Source: Litoreibacter janthinus
GTDB lineage: Bacteria > Pseudomonadota > Alphaproteobacteria > Rhodobacterales > Rhodobacteraceae
DNA: 64,000 nucleotides
Direction of reading: 5' to 3'
Assembly: GCF_900111945.1 (NCBI RefSeq)
Contig: NZ_FOYO01000001.1
Location: forward strand, 1,123,751-1,187,750
Part shown: piece after piece, positions 17,153 to 26,679 of the stretch
Position numbering within the stretch: the stretch's first letter is position 1
Layout: every line of letters begins with the position of its first letter
Translations under genes and position numbers: made by a program
Notes under the pieces: generated by a model
Database searches by the model: none
Told to the model about the DNA's origin: nothing
The model's input: only the letters and a program-made list of their open reading frames with translations

Positions 17153-18207
17153 CGACTGAAACCCACGAAATCAACGCGAAGCAAGGAGCGCCGGATTGGG
17201 CATGGTATGCAGGCATCGTTGGCCTTGCCTGCCTTGGCTGGCTGGCCTACGGGCATCTGATCCCCTTTGCCGAATGGGTCACCGCCAAATTCCCCGTCGC
17301 CCGCGACAGCCACAGCGGTGAGGCAATCGCATTCTTTGCCTATGATGTGCCAAAGGTGCTTTTGCTGCTGACCGGTATCGTTTTTGTGACCGGTGTGCTG
17401 CGCAGTTGGTTCAGCCCCGAGAAAACCCGTGCGATCCTAGCCGGCAAGCGAGAGATATTCGGCTATCCGCTTGCGGCCCTGCTTGGAGTGCTGACACCGT
17501 TCTGCTCATGCTCCTCTGTGCCGCTGTTCATCGGCTTCGTTTCCGCAGGCGTACCTCTTGGCGTGACATTTTCATTCTTGATCGCGGGTCCGATGGTTGG
17601 CCCCGTCGGGCTTGGTCTGCTCTATGGAATGGTCGGTTGGAAAATCGCCACAATCTACCTTGTCTTCGGCTTCTCGATTGCCACTGTCGCCGGATATGTG
17701 ATGGGAAAAATGGGGCTGGAACGCTACCTGCAAGACTGGGTGCGCGAATTGAACGCTGGCGTAGTTAGCGACCTGCCCGAGGAAAAGATCACTTTCGTAG
17801 ACAGGTTGAGGATCGGCGTCGAGCAGGTCCGCGAAATTGTCAGTAAGGTCTGGATCTGGGTGCTGGTCGGAATTGGGATTGGCGCTTTGATTCACGGATA
17901 TGTCCCCGAAGCGATGATGCTGAAAATAATGGGGGGTGAGGCTTGGTGGTCCGTCCCATCAGCTGTTGTAGTTGGCGTGCCGATGTACACCAACGCGGCG
18001 GGCGTGATTCCCATCGTGGAAGCGTTGCTCGGCAAGGGCGCGGCGCTCGGCACGACGCTGGCCTTCATGATGTCGGTGATCGCGCTGTCTTTGCCGGAAA
18101 TGATAATTCTCAAGCAGGTGCTGACGCTGCGGTTGATAGCGATCTTTATCGCTGTCGTGGCGACCGGCATTCTGGCCACCGGCTATCTGTTCAACTTCAT
18201 TTTGTAA
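17149..18207 (+). CDS. permease with CSCSS motif (DUF318/ArsP-like)
   Basis: The 352-residue membrane protein has about eight to ten helices and the family motif TPFCSCSSVPLF (about 116-127), plus the repeat-half motif GVPMYTNAAGVIP (about 276-288). This permease group includes exporters of organoarsenicals and other metalloid or metal substrates, often found with ArsR and a small thioredoxin-like protein, as here. ATG 17149 is set by the ATGA overlap with arsR; an earlier in-frame ATG lies inside arsR. The substrate is inferred from the regulator, not from the permease itself. Confidence 0.88.
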   Translation: MTTETHEINAKQGAPDWAWYAGIVGLACLGWLAYGHLIPFAEWVTAKFPVARDSHSGEAIAFFAYDVPKVLLLLTGIVFVTGVLRSWFSPEKTRAILAGKREIFGYPLAALLGVLTPFCSCSSVPLFIGFVSAGVPLGVTFSFLIAGPMVGPVGLGLLYGMVGWKIATIYLVFGFSIATVAGYVMGKMGLERYLQDWVRELNAGVVSDLPEEKITFVDRLRIGVEQVREIVSKVWIWVLVGIGIGALIHGYVPEAMMLKIMGGEAWWSVPSAVVVGVPMYTNAAGVIPIVEALLGKGAALGTTLAFMMSVIALSLPEMIILKQVLTLRLIAIFIAVVATGILATGYLFNFIL

Positions 18208-18241
18208 CCTCAATTGAACATTCGCCCTGAAAGGACGCCCC

Positions 18242-18478
18242 ATGAAAACTGTTAAAGTCTACGGCCCCGGTTGCAAACGCTGTGAGACCGCCGAAGCGAT
18301 GGTTCACGCGGCGGCCGCGAAACTGGGCATCGACGTTCAGATCGAGAAAGTGACGGACGCCAAGTCCATCGCGATGGCAGGTGTCATGTCGACTCCCGGC
18401 GTTTCGGTTAATGGCAAGCTGGTTCACGCTGGTGGTCTTCCGGATGCGGACAAGCTGGAGCGATGGTTGAGCGCCTAG
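18242..18478 (+). CDS. small thioredoxin-like redox-active disulfide protein
   Basis: The 78-residue protein has the compact thioredoxin fold of the TM0996/MTH895 group, with a CKRC active site (residues 14-17) after the first strand and the cis-Pro loop in MSTPGVSVNGK. It is cytoplasmic and probably keeps the permease or its metalloid substrate in a given thiol state; that is inferred from frequent co-occurrence with this permease family. AAAGGACG precedes the ATG, 34 bases after the permease stop. Confidence 0.88.
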   Translation: MKTVKVYGPGCKRCETAEAMVHAAAAKLGIDVQIEKVTDAKSIAMAGVMSTPGVSVNGKLVHAGGLPDADKLERWLSA

Positions 18479-18697
18479 ATTACCGCACATGTTGGGTCGC
18501 AGGTGGACGTGCTCGTCAAGGTGCATTGCAGCGGCGCACGGATGTCTTAGGGCGATACGCGACATTCCCGACCGTGCAGGACCTCACCCCGCCGCAGCTT
18601 CGGCGCAAAATCTGCTGGCTCGCGTCGTTTGTTTCTCTTCATCGACCCCAACGGACCTATGCGCCCCAGCGGCGTGCAAAGAATTTCGCGGAAGGAT

Positions 18698-18719
18698 TGA
18701 AAGTTTACGCGCGGCAAGT
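18698..18719 (-). promoter_or_regulatory. LacI-type operator copy upstream of the regulator
   Basis: The core TTTACGCGCGG at 18704-18714 recurs in inverted orientation upstream of smoE. Over 22 positions the two copies differ at only two. CG-centred near-palindromes with A/T flanks are typical of LacI-family sites, so autoregulation is likely. Confidence 0.65.
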
Positions 18720-18756
18720 CTATGCTGCATTTGTAAACGTTAGTGGGAGAGCTTTC

Positions 18757-19782
18757 ATGTCGAGTGCTGAGATCAAGAACATGGAGCAATTTGCGACTGT
18801 CGCGGGAATATCAAGGCCGACGGTTTCGAAGTACTTTAACGATCCCAATAGTGTCAGGCGATCCACGCGCGAGCGGATAGAGGCTGCCGTCGAGAAGTTC
18901 GATTATCGACCCAACTTTTTTGCGATGAACCAGAACCGGGCGCTGACCAAGAACATTGGCATCGTCGTTCCACTGTTAACGGACCCCTACTTTGCAGAAA
19001 TCGCCCGCAGGCTCGAACAACGCTGTATCGAGGCGGGTTATAGTCCGACCCTCTTCAGCGCCCATGGCGACCCTAGTCAGGAGGTCGCGATTCTTAACAC
19101 CTTGCGGTCTTTAAAGCCTGCTGGTGTCCTATTTGCCCCGCTGGGGCGTGCGTCCGACCGCGGTGCAATTGGGAAGTTCTGCGCTGATGTGCCGACCCTC
19201 ATTTTTGACAGCAATGTCGAGGAATTCGGACTTGCCTTTGTCGGGTCCGACAACTTTCAGTTCACCTCGCACATAACGAATTATTTGTGCCGAACTGGTG
19301 AGCCCCCGAGCTTTTTCGAGATGAAAACCCCCGCAAACCCCAATGCCCATCGCCGGCGGCAAAGCTATATTGATACGATGGAAGCATCTGGCCACACACC
19401 CCAGGTCATTTCGGTCGAAGGCGAGGGATGGAATTTCGAGGAGATCGGCTTTCAGGGCGGGATGGATGCGCTGTCCAGAGGCTTATTCGACACCAACACG
19501 ATACTTTGCAGCAATGACCGATTGGCGATGGGTCTGCTCGCGGCATGCTACAGCAAGGGTCTTACCGTCGGGCGTGACCAGAGCTGCGCGATTCGCGTGG
19601 CGGGGCAGGATGGACATCCGCTATCACGGTTCACATGTCCGCCGTTGACGACGATTTCACATGACTATGACGCGGTTTCCAAGCGCGCTGTCGACACATT
19701 GTTTGAAGCTATTGATGGAAACGTAAGCCCTTGGAAAAGTACAAGAGTTGAAGGGAAACTGATCCTGAGGGACTCTGCCTGA
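18757..19782 (+). CDS. LacI-family regulator of the polyol operon
   Basis: The 341-residue protein has an N-terminal LacI helix-turn-helix (about 8-30, EQFATVAGISRPTVSKYFND) with the hinge region after it, and a periplasmic-binding-protein-like sensor domain (about 60-335) with IGIVVPLLTDPYFAEI and a CSNDRLAMGLL segment. ATG 18757 is preceded by GGGAG and gives a normal family length; an in-frame upstream extension is unsupported. The gene lies directly before smoE in the same direction, and operator-like copies precede both, so it probably represses (or activates) smoEFGK-mtlK-smoS in response to a sugar or polyol. Ligand identity is inferred. Confidence 0.9.
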   Translation: MSSAEIKNMEQFATVAGISRPTVSKYFNDPNSVRRSTRERIEAAVEKFDYRPNFFAMNQNRALTKNIGIVVPLLTDPYFAEIARRLEQRCIEAGYSPTLFSAHGDPSQEVAILNTLRSLKPAGVLFAPLGRASDRGAIGKFCADVPTLIFDSNVEEFGLAFVGSDNFQFTSHITNYLCRTGEPPSFFEMKTPANPNAHRRRQSYIDTMEASGHTPQVISVEGEGWNFEEIGFQGGMDALSRGLFDTNTILCSNDRLAMGLLAACYSKGLTVGRDQSCAIRVAGQDGHPLSRFTCPPLTTISHDYDAVSKRAVDTLFEAIDGNVSPWKSTRVEGKLILRDSA

Positions 19783-19791
19783 GAGGTCAAA

Positions 19792-19813
19792 ACTTTCCGC
19801 GCGTAAAATTTCA
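19792..19813 (+). promoter_or_regulatory. LacI-type operator copy upstream of smoE
   Basis: This is the inverted match of the element at 18698-18719 (20 of 22 positions identical, core CCGCGCGTAAA at 19797-19807). It lies directly before the likely -35 box, a position suitable for transcriptional control. Confidence 0.7.
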
Positions 19814-19814
19814 G

Positions 19815-19844
19815 TTGACGCGGCGATGCGTATTTTCATACCCT
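19815..19844 (+). promoter_or_regulatory. candidate smoE promoter
   Basis: TTGACG at 19815-19820 is a good -35; TACCCT at 19839-19844, 18 bases downstream, is a weak -10. The pair sits next to the LacI-type operator and about 35 bases before the smoE start. Confidence 0.45.
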
Positions 19845-19877
19845 GCGACCACCACATCCAACTAGGGAGGATACCGG

Positions 19878-21191
19878 ATGTCTTTTAGAAGCACTCTTTG
19901 TGCTGCGACTGCGCTTTCTTTGGTCACTGCGACCGGCGCATTTGCGGATGGCCACGCAAAAACGATCACAATCGCAACCGTGAACAACGGCGATATGGTC
20001 CGCATGCAAGGCTACACCGATACATTCACCGAAAAGACCGGCATCGCCGTCGAATGGGTGACACTCGAAGAAAACACTCTGCGCCAGCGTGTGACGACGG
20101 ACATCACCACCAAAGGTGGCCAGTTCGACATCATGACAATCGGCATGTACGAGACTCCGATCTGGGGCGCTAACGGCTGGCTCGTTGCTCTCGACGATCT
20201 GTCCGCTGAGTACGACGTCGACGACATCCTGCCCGCAATGGCAGGCGGCCTGAGCCACGATGGCACGCTTTACGCTGCGCCATTCTACGGCGAAAGCTCC
20301 ATGATCATGTACCGCACGGACCTGATGGAAAAAGCTGGCCTCGAAATGCCAGACGCCCCAACTTGGGAATTCATCGCTGAAGCCGCTGCGGCCATGACCG
20401 ATCGCGACAACGAAATCAACGGCATCTGCCTGCGCGGCAAAGCTGGCTGGGGCGAAGGTGGTGCATTCATCACTGCAATGTCCAACTCGTTCGGCGCACG
20501 CTGGTTCGACATGGAGTGGAACGCACAGTTCGACACCGAAGCTTGGGCAAACACCCTGAACTTCTACAAGTCGATGATGGACGCGTCTGGCCCAGCTGGC
20601 TACGCAACTAACGGCTTCAACGAGAACCTGTCTCTGTTCAACCAAGGCAAATGCGGCATGTGGATCGACGCCACAGTTGCAGCGTCCTTCGTGACCGGCG
20701 ACGACTCGACTGTTGCTGACAGCGTTGGTTTCGCACTGGCACCCGACACCGGCTTGGGCAAACGCTCCAACTGGCTCTGGGCTTGGGCACTCGCGATCCC
20801 TGCCGGCACCCAGCAACAAGCTGAAGCCAAGCAGTTCATCGAGTGGGCCACCTCCAAAGACTACATCGAGCTGGTTGCAGCTAAAGAAGGTTGGGCAAAC
20901 GTTCCTCCAGGTGCCCGTATTTCGCTGTACGAAAACCCAGAGTACCAAAAGGTGCCATTCGCAAAGATGACGCTGGACTCGATCCTGTCGGCTGACCCAG
21001 CCAACAGCACCGTCGAGCCAAGCCCATATGTCGGCATCCAGTTCGCTGCGATCCCTGAGTTCGCTGGCATCGCGACGGAAGTGAGCCAAGAGTTCTCCGC
21101 AGCCTACGCCGGTCAGCAGACTGTCGAAGAAGCGCTGGCGAAAGCTCAGGCTATCACGAACGAAGCCATGGAAGCTGCAGGCTACAAGTAA
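19878..21191 (+). CDS. smoE: polyol ABC transporter substrate-binding protein
   Basis: The 437-residue family 1 extracellular binding protein has a signal peptide ending TGAFA, then the two-lobed fold with PFYGESSMIMYRTDLMEKAG and NWLWAWALAIP. By order and resemblance it is the SmoE-type sorbitol/mannitol binding protein of Rhodobacter. It delivers polyols to SmoF-SmoG-SmoK. AGGGAGGAT precedes the ATG. A strong hairpin follows the gene, as often seen after binding proteins that must be made in excess. The codon use looks highly biased (many C-ending codons), in line with high expression. Confidence 0.92.
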   Translation: MSFRSTLCAATALSLVTATGAFADGHAKTITIATVNNGDMVRMQGYTDTFTEKTGIAVEWVTLEENTLRQRVTTDITTKGGQFDIMTIGMYETPIWGANGWLVALDDLSAEYDVDDILPAMAGGLSHDGTLYAAPFYGESSMIMYRTDLMEKAGLEMPDAPTWEFIAEAAAAMTDRDNEINGICLRGKAGWGEGGAFITAMSNSFGARWFDMEWNAQFDTEAWANTLNFYKSMMDASGPAGYATNGFNENLSLFNQGKCGMWIDATVAASFVTGDDSTVADSVGFALAPDTGLGKRSNWLWAWALAIPAGTQQQAEAKQFIEWATSKDYIELVAAKEGWANVPPGARISLYENPEYQKVPFAKMTLDSILSADPANSTVEPSPYVGIQFAAIPEFAGIATEVSQEFSAAYAGQQTVEEALAKAQAITNEAMEAAGYK

Positions 21192-21206
21192 GCCTTGCAC
21201 TAAGTT

Positions 21207-21231
21207 CAGAGGGCGGCCTGTCCGCCCTCTG
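21207..21231 (+). terminator. strong hairpin between smoE and smoF
   Basis: CAGAGGGCGG and CCGCCCTCTG form a perfect 10-bp stem with a 5-base loop, 16 bases past the smoE stop. The following sequence has few T residues, so it is more likely a partial terminator or a 3' stabiliser that raises smoE over smoF. Confidence 0.75.
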
Positions 21232-21317
21232 ATACTTTAAAAACTTTACAAAATTTTCATTCGACGCCTAGAGTGGGCACCTGCAAAGGTCACCCGTTAA
21301 CGGAGGAGATGCATCCT

Positions 21318-22184
21318 ATGGCCACTAAAGCTTCCCGATCCGCAGCCCGACTGATGATGGCCCCTGCCGTTGTTCTGCTCCTCGGCTGGATGCTCGTTCC
21401 ACTGCTTATGACATTGTGGTTCTCATTCCGCACCTACTTGCCCCTGCGTGGTGGCGACCAAGGGTGGACCGGATTTGACAACTACGTCCGTTTCGTAACT
21501 TCAAGCGCCTTTTGGCCTGCAGTGCAGACCACGCTCGTCATCGTCCTAGGTGTTTTGATCATCACCGTGGTCCTTGGTATCCTGATTGCGATGCTGCTGG
21601 ATCAGCCGATGTGGGGGCAGGGCGCCGTCCGTATCCTCGTCATCGCGCCTTTCTTCGTTATGCCAACCGTGTCCGCGCTGGTCTGGAAGAACATGTTCAT
21701 GGACCCCGTGAACGGATTGTTCGCACACCTCTGGCGCTTCTTCGGCGCCGAACCGGTCAGTTGGCTTTCAGATGCCGCGATGCCGTCGCTGATCATGATT
21801 GTCAGCTGGCAGTGGTTGCCTTTCGCCACGCTGATCTTGCTGACCGCGTTTCAGTCGCTCGACAGTGAACAGCTTGAAGCCGCTGAAATGGATGGGGCGC
21901 CGTTTATTAAACGTTTCTTCTACATCGTGCTCCCACATCTAAGCCGCGCGATCACCATTGTGATCCTGATCCAGACAATCTTTCTGCTGGCGATCTTCGC
22001 CGAGATTTTCGTAACCACGGGCGGTGCATTCGGTACCCGCACGCTGTCCTACTTGATCTTCCAGCGAGTTCTGGAAAGCCAGAATATCGGTCTTGGCTCC
22101 GCCGGTGGTGTCTACGCCATCATCCTTGCAAACATCGTCGCGATCTTCCTGATGCGGATCGTCGGCAAGAATTTGGATAACTGA
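21318..22184 (+). CDS. smoF: polyol ABC transporter permease
   Basis: The 288-residue inner-membrane permease has six helices and the coupling EAA loop EAAEMDGAPFIKRFFYIVLP (about 191-210). It pairs with SmoG to form the channel of the sorbitol/mannitol importer. GGAGGAG precedes ATG 21318; an ATG at 21309 lies too close to it. smoG follows after 2 bases. Confidence 0.93.
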   Translation: MATKASRSAARLMMAPAVVLLLGWMLVPLLMTLWFSFRTYLPLRGGDQGWTGFDNYVRFVTSSAFWPAVQTTLVIVLGVLIITVVLGILIAMLLDQPMWGQGAVRILVIAPFFVMPTVSALVWKNMFMDPVNGLFAHLWRFFGAEPVSWLSDAAMPSLIMIVSWQWLPFATLILLTAFQSLDSEQLEAAEMDGAPFIKRFFYIVLPHLSRAITIVILIQTIFLLAIFAEIFVTTGGAFGTRTLSYLIFQRVLESQNIGLGSAGGVYAIILANIVAIFLMRIVGKNLDN

Positions 22185-22186
22185 TC

Positions 22187-23017
22187 ATGGCACGTGCTGT
22201 TAACGACCGTCGGAAGCTCATCAACACGACCGCCGCTTGGGCCATCGGCTTGCTGATCTTCTTCCCGATCCTCTGGACGATCCTGACATCGTTCAAGACG
22301 GAAGGCCAAGCCATCGCGAGCCCGCCGATCTTTCTGGGCTTCGACTGGACGCTAGAAAACTACCGCGTCGTCATGGAGCGATCAAACTATGGCCGGTTCC
22401 TGTGGAACTCGATCATCATTGCCGGCGGATCGACGATCCTTGGCCTGATTGTCGCCGTTCCCGCCGCGTGGTCGATGGCCTTTGTCCCGTCTAAACGGAC
22501 AAAAGACATCCTGCTCTGGATGCTGTCGACCAAGATGTTGCCAGCGGTTGGTGTGCTTTATCCGATCTACCTGATCTGCATCCGGCTGGGTGTTCTGGAC
22601 AACCGTTTGGCGCTGGTCGTCATCCTGATGCTCATCAACCTGCCTATTATCGTCTGGATGCTCTACACGTACTTCCGCGAGATTCCGGGAGAAATCCTTG
22701 AAGCCGCGCGGATGGATGGTGCGACCCTTAAGGAAGAAATCCTGTATATCCTGACGCCGATGGCCATTCCGGGCATTGCTTCGACGCTGCTGCTAAACTT
22801 CATCCTCGCGTGGAACGAAGCGTTCTGGACACTCAACCTGACCGCGGTCAACGCGGCCCCGCTGACTGCCTTTATCGCCAGTTACTCAAGCCCCGAAGGC
22901 CTGTTCTTTGCGAAACTCAGTGCAGCCTCGACGATGGCTATTGCACCGATCCTCATCCTTGGCTGGTTCAGCCAGAAACAACTTGTACGCGGCCTGACCT
23001 TCGGCGCGGTTAAATAA
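22187..23017 (+). CDS. smoG: polyol ABC transporter permease
   Basis: The 276-residue MalG-like permease has six helices and the EAA loop EAARMDGATLKEEILYILTP (about 168-187). It is the second membrane subunit of the polyol importer. Its start lies 2 bases after smoF, so coupling is likely; smoK follows after 12 bases. Confidence 0.93.
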   Translation: MARAVNDRRKLINTTAAWAIGLLIFFPILWTILTSFKTEGQAIASPPIFLGFDWTLENYRVVMERSNYGRFLWNSIIIAGGSTILGLIVAVPAAWSMAFVPSKRTKDILLWMLSTKMLPAVGVLYPIYLICIRLGVLDNRLALVVILMLINLPIIVWMLYTYFREIPGEILEAARMDGATLKEEILYILTPMAIPGIASTLLLNFILAWNEAFWTLNLTAVNAAPLTAFIASYSSPEGLFFAKLSAASTMAIAPILILGWFSQKQLVRGLTFGAVK

Positions 23018-23029
23018 GGAACCTGACAC

Positions 23030-24034
<1,005 letters not shown>

Positions 24035-24035
24035 G

Positions 24036-25532
24036 ATGAAGCTGGCGAACACCACACTTGCCGATCTTCCCAAAGGCGTTTTGCGTCCCGAGTACGACCG
24101 AGCTGCGCTATCAGCAGGGATAGTCCATATCGGGGTCGGGAATTTCCACCGTGCTCACCAGTCGTGGTATTTGCACCGGTTGATGCAACAGGGCGAGGCG
24201 CTGGATTGGGCGATTGTCGGGGCAGGGGTTCGCGCCTATGACACGGAAATGCGCGAGCGACTGGTCGCGCAGGACTGCCTGACGACGCTTATTGAATTGT
24301 CGCCGGAAGGGCAGTCGACCGAAGTAGTTGGCTCGATGATCGACTACGTGCCAATCGAGGACGGAAACGGTGCGCTGATCGCGCGGATGTCGCAATCTGA
24401 TATCCGCATCGTCGCATTGACGGTGACCGAAAGCGGTTACTATGTCGATCCAGTAACCAATGCGTTTCACACGGCGCATCCAGACATCCAGCATGACGCC
24501 CAGCATCCCGATACGCCACGAACGGCTTTTGGCGCCATGGTTGCTGCGCTGCGTCAGCGACGCGCGGCGGGAACAGGTCCGTTTACGGGGCAAAGCTGTG
24601 ACAACCTGCAAGGCAATGGCGATATCTTGCGCCAAACTGTTGTTGGACTGGCAAGACTGCAAGATTCCGATCTGGCCGATTGGATTGACGAGAACTGCAG
24701 TTTCCCGAACTCGATGGTGGATTGCATTGTCCCGTCAACAGGACCAGATCTTATTGAGAAGGCGCAAGCCCTAGGGATAGATGACACCGCCCCCGTCAGC
24801 CACGAAAACTTCCGCCAGTGGGTGATGGAAGACGATTTCTGCGCGGGCCGTCCTGCTTGGGAAAACGTCGGCGTGACCTTCACGAATGACGTTCACGCCT
24901 TCGAAACGATGAAAATCCGCATCCTGAATGCTGGTCACCAAGTGATCACGAATGTCGGCGAAGTTCTGTCGCTCGAGACAATCTCTAGCTGCATGGATCA
25001 TGCTTTAGTTGGTGCCCTGTTCCGCAAGGTAGCGCTGGAAGATATCGTTCCCCATGTTGATGCCGTTCCGGGTATGGCACCGACGGACTATGTCCAGTTG
25101 ATTCATGATCGGTTCTCGAACCCGAAGATCCATGACACGACCCGCCGCGTGGCCTTTGACGGAAGCGCGCGTCATCCTGGATTCGTGCTGCCGCTCGTGC
25201 GTAAGGCGATTGCGGCAGGGACTCCGCTGGAAGGACTTGCGTTGGTCGAAGCTGCTTGGGCACGCATGTGCCAAGGAGAGCGCGAAGATGGCAGTGAAAT
25301 TCTTCCCAACGATCCCATCTGGGACAAGTTGCAAGCGGTAGCCAAGGAGGCTCGCGCCCGCCCACAAGCTTGGCTGGAACAGCAGTCCATCTATGGGGAA
25401 CTGGCTCAAAACGCCAAATTTTCGGCCACTTTTGAACGTTGGTTACACATGATCTGGAATGAGGGCATGGAGGCGGCTTTGACCGCTTATTGCGGGGCGT
25501 CACCAAACGCTGAACGCGCACGAGAGGCATGA
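24036..25532 (+). CDS. mtlK: mannitol 2-dehydrogenase
   Basis: The 498-residue polyol-specific long-chain dehydrogenase oxidises mannitol (and related hexitols) to fructose with NAD+. The N-terminal nucleotide-binding part has GVGNFHRAHQ (about 26-35); the catalytic signature K-x4-N-x2-H is present in KIRILNAGH (about 292-300). ATG 24036 follows the smoK stop by 1 base. It acts on polyols taken up by SmoEFGK. A degraded relative of this enzyme lies after smoS. Confidence 0.92.
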   Translation: MKLANTTLADLPKGVLRPEYDRAALSAGIVHIGVGNFHRAHQSWYLHRLMQQGEALDWAIVGAGVRAYDTEMRERLVAQDCLTTLIELSPEGQSTEVVGSMIDYVPIEDGNGALIARMSQSDIRIVALTVTESGYYVDPVTNAFHTAHPDIQHDAQHPDTPRTAFGAMVAALRQRRAAGTGPFTGQSCDNLQGNGDILRQTVVGLARLQDSDLADWIDENCSFPNSMVDCIVPSTGPDLIEKAQALGIDDTAPVSHENFRQWVMEDDFCAGRPAWENVGVTFTNDVHAFETMKIRILNAGHQVITNVGEVLSLETISSCMDHALVGALFRKVALEDIVPHVDAVPGMAPTDYVQLIHDRFSNPKIHDTTRRVAFDGSARHPGFVLPLVRKAIAAGTPLEGLALVEAAWARMCQGEREDGSEILPNDPIWDKLQAVAKEARARPQAWLEQQSIYGELAQNAKFSATFERWLHMIWNEGMEAALTAYCGASPNAERAREA

Positions 25533-25618
25533 CAAGCTTTCTTGCTGCGCGGCACGAATTTTCTGACACCTGACGTCAATAAAACTCATCGCTTTGAGAT
25601 GAATGGAGAGTGCAATTC

Positions 25619-26392
25619 ATGAAGCGCTTGGACGGAAAGTCGGCCCTGATCACGGGAGCTGCACGTGGTATTGGTCGCGGCTTTGCCGAGGCCTATCTCG
25701 CCGAGGGTGCGCAAGTCGCCATCGCTGACATTAATCTAGATGCGGCGCAGAAAACAGCATCGGAATTAGGCGATGCCGCCTATGCGGTACAGCTTGACGT
25801 CAGTGACCAAGCCAGCATTGATGCCGCCATTCAAGCCGTCGTGGACCATGCTGGAAAATTGGACATCCTAGTTAACAATGCAGCTCTGTTTGATGCCGCC
25901 GAAACAGTGGACATCACCCGCTCCAGCTATGAAAAACTGTATGCTGTGAATGTCGCGGGCACATTATTTACCATGCAGGCTGCTGCGAAAAAGATGATAG
26001 CCCAAGGTCATGGCGGCAAGATTATCAATATGGCATCTCAAGCCGGTCGTCGCGGTGAAGGCCTTGTACTGGTTTACTGTTCGACCAAAGCAGCCGTAAT
26101 TTCCATGACCCAATCGGCCGGGCTGAATCTGATCAAGCATGGGATCAACGTGAATGCTATTGCCCCAGGAGTGGTCGATGGCGAACACTGGGAACATGTA
26201 GACTCCATGTTCGCCAAGCTGGAAGGCAAACCTCTGGGCCAAAAGAAAGCCGAGGTTGCGGCAGGTGTCCCAGCAGGGCGCTTTGCGGTCCCAGCAGACC
26301 TAAGCGGTATGGCTGTGTTCCTTGCTTCACAAGAGTCCGATTACATTGTGTCGCAGACATATAACGTCGACGGCGGTCAGTGGATGAGCTGA
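25619..26392 (+). CDS. smoS: sorbitol dehydrogenase, SDR family
   Basis: The 257-residue short-chain dehydrogenase has TGAARGIGRG for NAD binding, NNAA, and the catalytic triad Ser in NMAS with YCSTK. Length and context match SmoS of Rhodobacter, which oxidises sorbitol (and galactitol) to ketoses. ATG 25619 with GGAGAG 8 bases upstream is preferred over an in-frame GTG at 25610. It completes the smoEFGK-mtlK-smoS operon. Confidence 0.92.
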   Translation: MKRLDGKSALITGAARGIGRGFAEAYLAEGAQVAIADINLDAAQKTASELGDAAYAVQLDVSDQASIDAAIQAVVDHAGKLDILVNNAALFDAAETVDITRSSYEKLYAVNVAGTLFTMQAAAKKMIAQGHGGKIINMASQAGRRGEGLVLVYCSTKAAVISMTQSAGLNLIKHGINVNAIAPGVVDGEHWEHVDSMFAKLEGKPLGQKKAEVAAGVPAGRFAVPADLSGMAVFLASQESDYIVSQTYNVDGGQWMS

Positions 26393-26434
26393 AGCTCCTA
26401 AATCTGCAAGAGTTGAATAACCTACCTGACACGT

Positions 26435-26575
26435 TTCGCTAGCCGAACGACGTCCGCGCGCATTTGAAGCGCAAAAACTGCGCTTGCTGAATGCTGGCCA
26501 TCAGATCATCGCGACACCCGGCGAGTTGCTAGGCTATTTTGCAAATCGCCTGAAGGTTGGAAAGCGATGCTACAA
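26435..26575 (+). pseudogene. remnant of a second polyol dehydrogenase
   Basis: One frame reads PNDVRA and the next frame continues FEAQKLRLLNAGHQIIATPG. Together these match the stretch NDVHAFETMKIRILNAGHQV of mtlK, including the K-x4-N-x2-H catalytic signature, but with a frameshift between them. Nothing of the rest of the gene is visible. It differs enough from mtlK to be an old paralogue or a transferred copy, not a recent duplicate. Confidence 0.7.
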
Positions 26576-26679
26576 AAACGCTCTAACGCGCTGCTTGTTG
26601 TGAATGGTCCAGTGTTCCAAGGAATTGGTGGTTGCTGCTATCGGGCTGCACGTCCACTGTGCCTGTAAGGAGTGCCTTC

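Noticed and set aside
19836..21200. 454-codon ORF antisense to smoE
   Set aside because: It mirrors the third-position C bias of smoE; the sense frame has signal peptide, family motifs and a ribosome binding site.
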